This document shows positions 41,680-51,098 of a stretch of 52,360 nt of DNA, in pieces. The notes beneath the pieces were generated by a model. It did not search any database. It saw only the letters and a program-made list of their open reading frames with translations, and was not told where the DNA came from. Position 1 is the stretch's first letter. Each line of letters begins with the position of its first letter. The position numbers and the translations under genes are program-made. Source of the DNA: Sphingomonadales bacterium CG_4_10_14_3_um_filter_58_15. Its GTDB lineage: Bacteria > Pseudomonadota > Alphaproteobacteria > Sphingomonadales > Sphingomonadaceae. The stretch is taken from positions 1-52,360 of the forward strand of contig PFJE01000153.1 of assembly GCA_002783865.1 (NCBI GenBank), written 5' to 3'.

Positions 41680-42441
41680 ATGACACTCAAATATTATCAT
41701 GCGGAACCCGCCGCCAACTCTCTGAAATCGATGATCCCGCTCAAGGAAAAAGGGCTGGATTTTGAAAGCATCTATGTTGATCTGCACAAATTCGAACAGC
41801 ATAGCGACTGGTTCATCGCCATCAACCCGGAAGGGCAGGTGCCCGTTCTCGATCATGATGGCGCGATCATCACCCATACAACCGTCATCAACGAATATCT
41901 GGAGGACGTGTTTCCCGATCTTCCGCTTCGCCCGCGCGATCCGGTCGGCGCTGCGCGGATGCGGTACTGGAATAAATTCGTCGACGAGCATGTGACCAAT
42001 CAGGTGTCGATGCACGGCTGGCACCGGATGGTCGGCGTCATCGCCCGCAACATCGAAAGCGGCGAATTTGAAAAATTGCTCGAGAAAATTCCGCTCCCGC
42101 ACCAGCGCGAAAAATGGAAGACTGCGCGGTCCGGTTTCAGCGAAGCGGATCTGGCGGAATCCACGCGCAAGATTGTCTATGCGTGTGACAAGGTCGAAAA
42201 GCAGTTGGCAGACGGTCCGTGGCTGGTCGGTGATATGTACACCACCGCCGATATCAATTTTTACAGCCACTGCGGCATGATGGTCAACCGCATGTTCCCG
42301 GAGCTGGAAGTGGACGAGAAATATCCGCGGCTGGCCGACTGGCGCGCCCGGATGGAGGCGCGGCCGGGTGTCAAGGCCGCCCTGGAAATGCCCGATCACA
42401 CCAATCCGGAATTGCGAACCTTCACCGGTCATGCGAAATAG
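41680..42441 (+). CDS. Glutathione S-transferase, LigF-like with altered glutathione motif
   Basis: 253 residues, the closest LigF relative here: LKYYHAEPAANSLKSM, KFEQHSDWFIAINPEGQVPVL and INEYLEDVFPD match the LigF pattern as I recall it. At residues 65-68 the usual TES(T) is THTT, so the acidic residue that holds the glutathione gamma-glutamyl group is replaced by H66. It may bind glutathione differently, act on another stereoisomer or belong to a heterodimer. It lies between an SDR and an alpha/beta hydrolase. Ether-cleaving function is inferred. Confidence 0.75.
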   Translation: MTLKYYHAEPAANSLKSMIPLKEKGLDFESIYVDLHKFEQHSDWFIAINPEGQVPVLDHDGAIITHTTVINEYLEDVFPDLPLRPRDPVGAARMRYWNKFVDEHVTNQVSMHGWHRMVGVIARNIESGEFEKLLEKIPLPHQREKWKTARSGFSEADLAESTRKIVYACDKVEKQLADGPWLVGDMYTTADINFYSHCGMMVNRMFPELEVDEKYPRLADWRARMEARPGVKAALEMPDHTNPELRTFTGHAK

Positions 42442-42489
42442 CGATAGTCCAAGCCGCCTTCGGGCAATGTTCTCATTAAGTGATATCTG

Positions 42490-43227
42490 ATGGCCAGCTT
42501 CATTCTGATCCACGGCTCCTGGCATGGCGGTTGGTGTTTTGACGGCATCAAGCGGCTGCTTGAGGAGCAGGGACACGAAGTGATCGCGCCCGATCTGCCC
42601 GGAATGGACGGCAATGAGCAAGAGCTGCGTGCCGTTACCCTTCAGGGCTGGGCCGATTTCGCGGCAGGATTATGCGAAAGGGCCGCGCAAAAGCCGGTGA
42701 TACTGGTCGGCCATAGTCGCGGCGGGCTGGTCGTCAGTCAGGCAGCGGAAACCGCACCGGATGCGATCGACGCGCTCGTCTATATTTGCGCTATGATGTT
42801 GCCCGACGGCATGTCGCGCGCGCAGTTCAAGCAACTGGAAGGGCCGAACCCCGCCTTTGATACCATAATCTCTCCAGTTGCCAATGGTGCCGGCACGGTT
42901 GTCGATGGGGCAGGGGGGCGAGCTATTTTCGCCCAGCTTTCGCCGAAAGATCTAGTCAACGAGGCGATGCAACGACTTGCGATCGAGCCGCATGGTCCGC
43001 GATCCGAACCGCTAAGACTGACCGCAGGGCGCTTCGGTTCGCTGCCAAGAACCTATATCGAATGTACCGAAGACAGAACCATCCCGATCGCCAGTCAGCG
43101 CCGGATGCAGACCCTGGTGCCGGGCGCCGATATCGTTACGCTCGACACCGACCACTCTCCCTTTCTGTCGCGACCGGAAGAGCTGACGGCGGCATTGATA
43201 GCCGCCGCCGACAAAGTCAGTTCTTGA
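42490..43227 (+). CDS. Alpha/beta hydrolase (methylesterase-like)
   Basis: 245 residues. Resembles the plant methylesterase/hydroxynitrile-lyase type of alpha/beta hydrolase: [14 protein letters not shown] at the oxyanion region, nucleophile S76 (GHSRGG), D195 (ECTEDRTIP) and H222 (DTDHSPF). A small-ester hydrolase is the simplest guess, such as aromatic methyl or acyl esters in lignin. Last in the ALDH-to-GST run, 48 bp after the GST, with no good ribosome site visible. Its 3' end overlaps the 3' end of purU by 11 bp on the opposite strand. Confidence 0.8.
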   Translation: MASFILIHGSWHGGWCFDGIKRLLEEQGHEVIAPDLPGMDGNEQELRAVTLQGWADFAAGLCERAAQKPVILVGHSRGGLVVSQAAETAPDAIDALVYICAMMLPDGMSRAQFKQLEGPNPAFDTIISPVANGAGTVVDGAGGRAIFAQLSPKDLVNEAMQRLAIEPHGPRSEPLRLTAGRFGSLPRTYIECTEDRTIPIASQRRMQTLVPGADIVTLDTDHSPFLSRPEELTAALIAAADKVSS

Positions 43228-44077
43228 AAACAACCGTCTTGTGTCCGTTCAGAAACACACGGTCCGCCAAATGATAATGCACCGCTTGCGCCAATACCCG
43301 GCGTTCGATGTCGCGGCCCTTGCTCACCAGCGCCTCTGGCGTGTCGGCGTGGCTGATCGCTTCCACATCCTGATGGATGATCGGACCTTCATCTAGATCA
43401 GCGGTGACATAATGCGCGGTGGCGCCAATCATCTTGACGCCGCGTGCGTGCGCCTGATGATATGGCTTGGCACCCTTGAACCCGGGCAGGAAGCTGTGAT
43501 GAATATTGATGCAGCGGCCCGACAGGAAAGTGGCGAGATCGTCCGATAGAATCTGCATATAGCGGGCAAGCACCACCAGTTCCGCCCCGCTTTCGGTCAC
43601 CAGCGCTTTGATCTGCGCTTCTTGCTGTGGTTTGGTGTCCTTGGTAATTGGCAGATAATGAAAAGGAACATCCCCGATCAATGATATTTGCAAGGCTTCG
43701 CGCGGATGGTTGCAGATGATTCCCACCACATCCATCGGCAGCTCACCGATCCGATGCCGGTATAGCAGATCGCCCAGACAATGGTCGAATTTGGAGACCA
43801 TCATCATAACCTTGGGGCGGTCGTCGCTCGCCCGCAACTTCCACTGCATCTGCTTTTCCCTGGCGAAGATGTGGAGCGCGTCGGAAATGGATTGAGGATC
43901 AGAGCTGGCCGCCATCTCGAAGACAACGCGCATGAAGAAATGCCCGGTTTCGCTATCATTGAACTGCCGCGAATCGATAATATTGCCGCCATTGTCGGCC
44001 AATATTTTTGCAACCCGTGCGACCAGCCCGGGCTGATCCGTACAGGACAATGTTAGAATTTGCCGGTTCGTTGACAT
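43217..44077 (-). CDS. purU: Formyltetrahydrofolate deformylase (PurU)
   Basis: Hydrolyses 10-formyl-THF to formate and THF. 286 residues from the ATG at 44077 (GGGAGAG upstream). N-terminal ACT domain ([26 protein letters not shown]), then the formyltransferase-like domain with [20 protein letters not shown] and the catalytic D in [13 protein letters not shown]. It is divergent from the O-demethylase-metF operon with a type B operator between. This suggests it regenerates THF for demethylation after MetF and FolD, rather than serving only purine balance. No LigH-type formate-THF ligase is in the window. Confidence 0.93.
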   Translation of the reverse strand: MSTNRQILTLSCTDQPGLVARVAKILADNGGNIIDSRQFNDSETGHFFMRVVFEMAASSDPQSISDALHIFAREKQMQWKLRASDDRPKVMMMVSKFDHCLGDLLYRHRIGELPMDVVGIICNHPREALQISLIGDVPFHYLPITKDTKPQQEAQIKALVTESGAELVVLARYMQILSDDLATFLSGRCINIHHSFLPGFKGAKPYHQAHARGVKMIGATAHYVTADLDEGPIIHQDVEAISHADTPEALVSKGRDIERRVLAQAVHYHLADRVFLNGHKTVVFKN

Positions 44078-44100
44078 CAATTTCTCTCCCACCCTAATTA

Positions 44101-44119
44101 TCGTTTGTGTTACATACAA
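44101..44119. promoter_or_regulatory. Type B operator between purU and the O-demethylase
   Basis: TCGTTTGTGTTACATACAA. The right half is perfect and the left half is degenerate, and the centre is T instead of A. It lies 23 bp from the purU start and 46 bp from the demethylase start. Confidence 0.55.
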
Positions 44120-44156
44120 ATATTGATATGGTCTAGCCAGCAATTTATAAAAATAG

Positions 44157-45566
<1,410 letters not shown>

Positions 45567-45598
45567 GCACCGTCGGAAAACAAGCCGCAGGAGAAATA

Positions 45599-46474
45599 AT
45601 GTCTGAGCATCCCATCCATCCCAATTGGGAGCGTGCGCCTGTCGGTGTCACCGAAGGCTATTCGCTGGAGATTACCGCCAAGGATATCGACTCCTTGCGC
45701 GATGCTGCTCCTATGATTGCCGACGAAACACCGGTCGCGGTTACGTTTCTGCCGGGTGAAGAACAGGGAGCGCGTGTCGCTGCTGCGGTTGCGGTGCGCG
45801 AGCTGGGCTTTGAACCGATGCCGCATTTTTCGGCGCGGCGGATAGCATCGAGTGACGAGTTTGAAGACTATCTGCAGGCGGTGGTTCGCGATGCCGGCGT
45901 GCGCCGCTGTTTTCTTGTCGCCGGCGATCCGCCGGAACCGGAGGGGCCTTATTTCGACAGCTCGGCGCTGATCGAAAGTGGAGCCTTTGAGCGGGCAGGG
46001 ATCACGGCGATTGGTATCGGTGGTCATCCCGAAGGCCACCCGGTCATGACCAGACAGCAATCCTGGGAGGTGATCGACAAGAAAATTGGCGAGATCGAGC
46101 GCAGGGGCATGGCGCCTCTGATCGTCACCCAATTCGGATTTGATCCCGATACCGTTCTTTTCTGGCTGCAGGAGCTGCGGTCGCGCGGCGTCGAGGTTCC
46201 CGTACGCATCGGCATTCCCGGACCAGCCGGCATCAAGCGCCTGTTGCGCTATGCCAAATATTGCGGTGTTGGCGCATCCGCCAGCGTGTTGGCAAAATAT
46301 GGGATTTCTTTGACCAAATTGATCGGAAGCGCCGGGCCCGACAAGCTGGTTGACCGTTTTGCCGCCGAACTGGGCAGCGAACACGGACGGGTGCGCCTGC
46401 ATTTCTATCCTTTTGGTGGCATCGACAAGACCGTCGAATGGATCAACGATTATAATCACCGGCACGGCCTCTAG
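45599..46474 (+). CDS. metF: Methylenetetrahydrofolate reductase (MetF)
   Basis: 291 residues, FAD-dependent TIM barrel of the MTHFR family. It acts here in the oxidising sense, 5-methyl-THF to 5,10-methylene-THF, so methyl groups removed by the demethylase can go on to FolD and PurU. Visible family parts are VAVTFLPGEEQ near the N-terminus, FLVAGDPPEPEGP, IGIGGHPEGHP, IVTQFGFDPD and PVRIGIPGPAGIKRLLRYAK. The presence of metF next to an O-demethylase is known from SYK-6. The sequence is the short divergent type found beside demethylases rather than a typical E. coli-like MetF. Confidence 0.88.
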   Translation: MSEHPIHPNWERAPVGVTEGYSLEITAKDIDSLRDAAPMIADETPVAVTFLPGEEQGARVAAAVAVRELGFEPMPHFSARRIASSDEFEDYLQAVVRDAGVRRCFLVAGDPPEPEGPYFDSSALIESGAFERAGITAIGIGGHPEGHPVMTRQQSWEVIDKKIGEIERRGMAPLIVTQFGFDPDTVLFWLQELRSRGVEVPVRIGIPGPAGIKRLLRYAKYCGVGASASVLAKYGISLTKLIGSAGPDKLVDRFAAELGSEHGRVRLHFYPFGGIDKTVEWINDYNHRHGL

Positions 46475-46504
46475 GCGCGCCGCGCAGGCTAGGGGTCGAC
46501 CTGC

Positions 46505-46903
46505 TCAGTCGCCGAAGAAATTCAGTTCCAGCAATATGCCGTTTGGGTCCTGCGTGAATATCTGTTTGAGGCCGACCGCCTCAATCACGTTGAGCTGATA
46601 TTCTGCTTTTCTATTATCCAGCCGATCGATCATCTCATCAAATCCCTCGCATTTCAGCGCGACGTGATGGATGGAGCCTGTCGGACCTTCCGTCACCGCC
46701 CGGTCAAAGGCGCGCGGACAGTCAAGGCTGTTGATATGGAAGATCGCGCGCTCGCAGCTGTCGAACATCCATTGCGCATTTTCCGGCGTCAATGGCGGCG
46801 GCGCATTCCGCCGGTCGAGTTCGAACATGTCCGCATAAAAGTCCGCCGTGCGATCCAGGTCGCTGGTTATGATATTGATATGATCTAGCGCCTGAACCTG
46901 CAT
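46505..46903 (-). CDS. VOC-family (glyoxalase-fold) protein
   Basis: 132 residues with two beta-alpha-beta-beta-beta modules of the vicinal oxygen chelate superfamily. Metal-type residues are H8 (LDHINI), H79 or H80 (IHHVAL) and E126 (LLELNFF). Members include extradiol dioxygenases, lyases and isomerases. This single small domain cannot be assigned a reaction. It is last in a minus-strand run after two SDR genes (31-bp gap, with a GGAG-like site AGGAGAATT before the ATG), so it may handle a product of SDR oxidation. Confidence 0.75.
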   Translation of the reverse strand: MQVQALDHINIITSDLDRTADFYADMFELDRRNAPPPLTPENAQWMFDSCERAIFHINSLDCPRAFDRAVTEGPTGSIHHVALKCEGFDEMIDRLDNRKAEYQLNVIEAVGLKQIFTQDPNGILLELNFFGD

Positions 46904-46934
46904 GGCGAATTCTCCTGAATAGAACCTCTATTCC

Positions 46935-47837
46935 CTATATGGCGTGTTTGGCAGCTTTCCTTGCGTCATCATAGCTCTTGCGGCGGAACTTCTCAAACTC
47001 GACGCGTTTTTCATAGCCCGGATCATTCGGATAATCTTTGAAGTCACTCATGTAAGTATCGAATAAGGCTGCCAGTTCTTCCTTGTGCTCTGGATGCGAG
47101 AAAATATACATCCGGTTGTCGCGCATGCCATCCAGAACGCGCTCGCCGATCACGTCGGGTTCCATCCCGAATTCATGAAACTCTGCCAGCCGTTTCACAT
47201 TTTCGTGGTCCACCGGCTTGGCGCCCTCCATCAATTCCGCGGGGCGAATATCATCGCTGGCATAGATATAGGATTTTACCAATGCCGGGCAAAGCACCGA
47301 CACGCCTATGCGATGCTTGGCAAGGCTGCAGCGCAACGATTCGCTCAAGCCGCGGACCGCGAATTTCGTGGTGTTATAGATACCCGGTGACCCGCTGGCC
47401 TGCCAGCCCGCCATCGACGAGGTGTTGACAATATAGCCACCATTGCCCGCTTCGATCATCCGCGGGACAAAGGTCATGACGCCGTTGATTGGTCCGTTCA
47501 AATTTACGCCCATCACCCAGTCCCAATCCGAATAGCTCGAATCTTCTATGGTTTGGAACAGGTTTATACCCGCGTTGTTGAAGAGCAAAGAAACCGGACC
47601 AAATTGCGCTTCTACCTTGTCGGCCGCCTCGGCCATGGCTTCGCGGCTGGAGACATCCACCTGCACGCCCATCACCTCATTATTGTCGAGCGTTGCGAGC
47701 GCCTTGTCGATCGCATCCTGCCGGATGTCGGCGATCGCGACCTTGCAGCCTTCTGCGAGCAGCGCCCGGACAATGCCGATGCCGACGCCATTGGCGCCGC
47801 CGGTAACAAAGGCGGTTCTACCTGCAAAATCGATCAT
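46935..47837 (-). CDS. SDR, LigD/LigN-type C-alpha dehydrogenase candidate
   Basis: 300 residues. TGGANGVG cofactor motif (12-19), NNAG (87-90), S140/S141, Y154 and K158 (YNTTK), then a tail to residue 300 as in LigD/LigL/LigN/LigO. ADIRQD after the second strand (D37) suggests NAD rather than NADP. WDWVMGVNLNGPINGVMTFVPRMI closely follows the LigD block as I recall it. It probably oxidises one enantiomer of the benzylic alcohol of a beta-aryl ether. It overlaps the upstream SDR gene by 4 bp; the pair may split stereoisomers. Confidence 0.8.
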   Translation of the reverse strand: MIDFAGRTAFVTGGANGVGIGIVRALLAEGCKVAIADIRQDAIDKALATLDNNEVMGVQVDVSSREAMAEAADKVEAQFGPVSLLFNNAGINLFQTIEDSSYSDWDWVMGVNLNGPINGVMTFVPRMIEAGNGGYIVNTSSMAGWQASGSPGIYNTTKFAVRGLSESLRCSLAKHRIGVSVLCPALVKSYIYASDDIRPAELMEGAKPVDHENVKRLAEFHEFGMEPDVIGERVLDGMRDNRMYIFSHPEHKEELAALFDTYMSDFKDYPNDPGYEKRVEFEKFRRKSYDDARKAAKHAI

Positions 47838-48742
47838 GCTTTCAACTCCTTCTGGCGGGCAATTTCATCGGCCCAGATCGGGCTGTTGAAGAGCATCGCA
47901 AATGTCTGCTTATATTCTTCGTTCTCGGGCAGCTTGGCCGGAACCGATGCGATCATGGCATTGGCGCGGTCGGTGACGCCGCCGAGAAATTCGCTGTGGG
48001 TCAGGATATAGAGCTCGTCATCCAATATGCCGCGCAGCACCCGTTCGCCGACTTCTTCCTTTGTTTGAAACAGGTGCAAAAGATTGCCGCCGTCCTGGCG
48101 TCTCTTGTCCGCTTCGGCATAGCCGGTTTCGGACAGCTCATCCGGTCGCGTCTTGCCGGCCTCAGCGATATTGGACTGCACCGCACCTGGACAGAAGGCG
48201 GAGCAGATCACGCCGCGGCTTTCCAGTTCGGGCCGCATGCACTCCATCATCGTGACCAGCGCCGCTTTGCCGGTTGAATAGATCGTGGTTCCGCCAACCG
48301 GAACAATCCCCGACATCGAGCAGGTGTTGATGATATGGCCGCCTTCGCCGTGCGAGAGGATGCGCGGCAGCATCGTTGTGACACCATTGATGGCACCGCC
48401 GACATTGACATTCATCACCCAGTCCCAATCGGCAAAGGTTGCCAGCTCGGTCGGGCCCACAACCGCCACACCGGCGTTGTTGCACAGGATATGGATCTTG
48501 CCGAATCGTTCTTCGGCAGTATCCGCCGCCTTCGCAAAGTCCTCGCGATCGGTCACATCCAGCTTGATCGCCAATATCTTGTCGGGCGATCCGAGCTCCT
48601 CTTTTGCTTCTGCCAGGTGATCATCGCGAATATCGGCAACGACGACATTCATGCCCGTGCCAAGCAGCGCCTTGGCGATGCCAAGCCCGATGCCGCTCGC
48701 GCCGCCGGTTACAAAGGCAGTTTTGCCTCGTAGATTCTGCAT
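47834..48742 (-). CDS. SDR, LigD/LigO-type C-alpha dehydrogenase candidate
   Basis: 302 residues from the ATG at 48742 (GAGAGGGA upstream); the longer frame to 48844 would cover the type B operator. TGGASGIG (12-19), D38 in ADIRDD, NNAG (88-91), S142, Y155 and K159 (YSTGK), and a long C-terminal tail. It is closely similar in plan to the next SDR (46935-47837), to which it is coupled by a 4-bp overlap. Two tandem enzymes of this type would fit the two enantiomers of a C-alpha alcohol, as in SYK-6. Confidence 0.8.
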   Translation of the reverse strand: MQNLRGKTAFVTGGASGIGLGIAKALLGTGMNVVVADIRDDHLAEAKEELGSPDKILAIKLDVTDREDFAKAADTAEERFGKIHILCNNAGVAVVGPTELATFADWDWVMNVNVGGAINGVTTMLPRILSHGEGGHIINTCSMSGIVPVGGTTIYSTGKAALVTMMECMRPELESRGVICSAFCPGAVQSNIAEAGKTRPDELSETGYAEADKRRQDGGNLLHLFQTKEEVGERVLRGILDDELYILTHSEFLGGVTDRANAMIASVPAKLPENEEYKQTFAMLFNSPIWADEIARQKELKA

Positions 48743-48825
48743 TTTGGAATTTCCCTCTCTCAAACTTGGCCGGTTGTTTCTGTTCCATTGCTCACAAAAG
48801 ACTGGACAACCGTGCTCAAACAATA

Positions 48826-48844
48826 TTGTATCTAACACATACAA
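48826..48844. promoter_or_regulatory. Type B operator between SDR and MFS operons
   Basis: TTGTATCTAACACATACAA, strongly palindromic, in the divergent region 48743-48899: 83 bp from the SDR start and 55 bp from the transporter start. Confidence 0.65.
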
Positions 48845-48899
48845 AAAAGGCTAGGCAAAAAAGCACGGTCGGGGAAAGTCTGGGAAGAGGGAGCAAGGC

Positions 48900-50318
48900 A
48901 TGGCAGCTGTATCAGCGCCGACCACAGGCGGCATGGAACCGCACTCATCAGCGCCGATAACGAAGCAATGGCCCTCGCAGCCAGCCGCCTACTGGGCCTT
49001 GTTCGTCATCGTTCTGGCCACCTTTCTGACATTTTTCGATGCCGTTGTGTTCGGTATGCTGGCCGAACGAATCAAGGCTGATTTTGGACTGTCGGATTCG
49101 CAGCTCGGCTTTCTTGCCGGACCGGCGAGCATCATCTGCTATCTGTTTGTCGGCATTCCCCTGGCAAGACTTGCCGATATCTTTCCGCGAAAATATGTCC
49201 TGGCGGGCGGCGTCACGGTAATCGGCATTGTCACCTGTTTGGGCGGCCTCGCACAGACCTTCACCCAATTCGTCGGCACCCGGGTATTTTTGGCAGCAGG
49301 CGGATCGGCCCATGCGCCGTCGGCTTACTCGCTGCTGGCCGATGCTTTCCCGCCCAAGATACTCACCCGGGCCTTCGCGCTGCTCCAGTTCGGGTTCATC
49401 GGTGGCAGCACTTTGGGTCCGTTTGTTGGCGGCTTGCTGATCGGCATGACCGCCGACTGGGGACCATCCCATATTGGCAGTCTGACGATTTTTGGCTGGC
49501 AGTGGATCCTGATCTGGACCGGCTTGCCGGCGTTCATCGTCGCCTTGCTGTTCTTCACGATCAAGGAACCGGAACGCATGGCCCCGGTCGAAGGCGCAGA
49601 ACGTCCCCCGGCTGACGCATCCGCCGGTCGCAACATCCTGACCTTCATGGGCTGGGATGCAGCCAAGGCGATCCATGCCAACCGCCGGGTCTATTATCCG
49701 ATGTTCGGTGCGCTTGCTCTCAGTGCGATTGAAACCTTTGGTCTCGCGTTCTGGCGCGTGCCGTTCATGATCCGAACCTTTGGCTGGAACGAAGTCGAAA
49801 TTGGTGCCGCGCTGGGGATCACCATTCTTGTTGCTTCGCTGACCGGTCTGCTCGTCGGTGGCATATTCGTCGAATGGTTGGCGAAGCGTTACAAAGACGC
49901 CAATGTGAGAGCGGCATTCATATTGTTCAGCGGGACAACGGTCAGTTCCATCACCGCCGTGTTGATGCCAACCGGCTGGGGTTCAATGATCGCATTTGGC
50001 TTTGCCGCGATGTTTGGTATCGCTGGTGCCGTGCCGCAAAATGCCGCGATTCAGCGGGTGGCCCCCAATGCGATGCGCGGTCAGGTTACGGCCTTCTATC
50101 TCTTCATGTTCACCTTTTTCGGCGCCATGGGCAGTTTCGTGATCGGATTGGTGGCGCAATATGTCATCGGCGATCCCGCAAAGCTCTGGCAGGCGCTGCT
50201 GATCACGGCGGGAACGCTTCTGCCGCTCGCGACATATCTGATGTTTCGCGCGATCAAGCCTTATGGCGAAGAGGTTGTAAGACTTGAGGCTCTGGAACGA
50301 GTTGCGGCACCATCCTGA
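48900..50318 (+). CDS. MFS transporter (spinster-like)
   Basis: 472 residues with about 12 hydrophobic segments (first at about 30-52, ALFVIVLATFLTFFDAVVFGML). The segment ERIKADFGLSDSQLGFLAGPAS followed by GIPLARLADIFPRKYVL is the MFS loop 2-3 signature in the form seen in spinster-like bacterial transporters. Inner-membrane uptake of an aromatic acid or lignin fragment, acting after the TonB receptor, is the likely task. Export is also possible. It heads an operon with an LdpA-like protein and an ALDH under a type B operator. Confidence 0.85.
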   Translation: MAAVSAPTTGGMEPHSSAPITKQWPSQPAAYWALFVIVLATFLTFFDAVVFGMLAERIKADFGLSDSQLGFLAGPASIICYLFVGIPLARLADIFPRKYVLAGGVTVIGIVTCLGGLAQTFTQFVGTRVFLAAGGSAHAPSAYSLLADAFPPKILTRAFALLQFGFIGGSTLGPFVGGLLIGMTADWGPSHIGSLTIFGWQWILIWTGLPAFIVALLFFTIKEPERMAPVEGAERPPADASAGRNILTFMGWDAAKAIHANRRVYYPMFGALALSAIETFGLAFWRVPFMIRTFGWNEVEIGAALGITILVASLTGLLVGGIFVEWLAKRYKDANVRAAFILFSGTTVSSITAVLMPTGWGSMIAFGFAAMFGIAGAVPQNAAIQRVAPNAMRGQVTAFYLFMFTFFGAMGSFVIGLVAQYVIGDPAKLWQALLITAGTLLPLATYLMFRAIKPYGEEVVRLEALERVAAPS

Positions 50319-50354
50319 TACCAATGAAAACAGAAATGCGAATGGAGAGAATCA

Positions 50355-51098
50355 ATGTCTGAACGAGAAATGGCTGCGCTGCAGGCGCAGGTCGCCGAAC
50401 TGACCAAACGGGTAACGGTTTGCGAGGATGAGCAATCGGTACGCAAGCTGCACCATCTCTATGGCTACATGATCGACAAATGCCTTTACAATGAAGTGGT
50501 CGATTTGTTCACCGACGATTGCGAGGTGCATTTCTTCGGCGGCATCTATCGTGGGAAGGCCGGCGCCGCGCGGCTGTATATCGACCGGTTCCAGACAAAT
50601 TTCACCCACGGGAATAATGGTCCGATCGACGGGTTTCTGCTCGACCATCCGCAGCATCAGGATGTCATCGATATACTGGGTGATGGCGTAACCGCGCTCG
50701 GCCGCTTCCGCTGCACCATGCAGGCAGGCCGGCACAAGGATTATGCCGGCGAGGGGCCGATGGAACAGCCGCGCCAATGGTGGGAAGGCGGTCTGTACGA
50801 GAATAGCTACAAGAAAATTGACGGTGTCTGGCGGATCCATATTCTCAACTATGTGCCGCAATGGCATGCCGACTATGAAACCGGCTGGATGAATACGCGC
50901 GAGCAATATGTACCGTTTCTCGACACCGCCTATCCGGAGGACCCGACCGGTCCGGATGAAATCAAGCCCCGCGAAGATTTGTGGCTCTGGCCGACGCACA
51001 AGGTGGTGCCGTTTCACAATGTTCACCCGGTCACCGGCAAGCCGATTCAGCCCGAACGCTGGCAAGGCGATATCGATCGGGAGAAAGCAGCGAAATGA
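50355..51098 (+). CDS. Large NTF2-like protein, LdpA-like (copy C)
   Basis: 247 residues. N-terminal coiled coil (MAALQAQVAELTKRV), then the NTF2-like domain with VRKLHHLYGYMID, GGIYRGKAG, FLLDHPQHQ, QWWEGGLYENSYKKIDGVWRI and GWMNTRE. It is closest in plan to copy A, including the HPVTGKPI tail (HPVTGEPI in copy A). It lies 36 bp after the transporter and overlaps the next ALDH by 4 bp. By analogy with LdpA it may release formaldehyde from a diarylpropane-type substrate, with the ALDH acting on an aldehyde product. The reaction is inferred. Confidence 0.7.
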   Translation: MSEREMAALQAQVAELTKRVTVCEDEQSVRKLHHLYGYMIDKCLYNEVVDLFTDDCEVHFFGGIYRGKAGAARLYIDRFQTNFTHGNNGPIDGFLLDHPQHQDVIDILGDGVTALGRFRCTMQAGRHKDYAGEGPMEQPRQWWEGGLYENSYKKIDGVWRIHILNYVPQWHADYETGWMNTREQYVPFLDTAYPEDPTGPDEIKPREDLWLWPTHKVVPFHNVHPVTGKPIQPERWQGDIDREKAAK

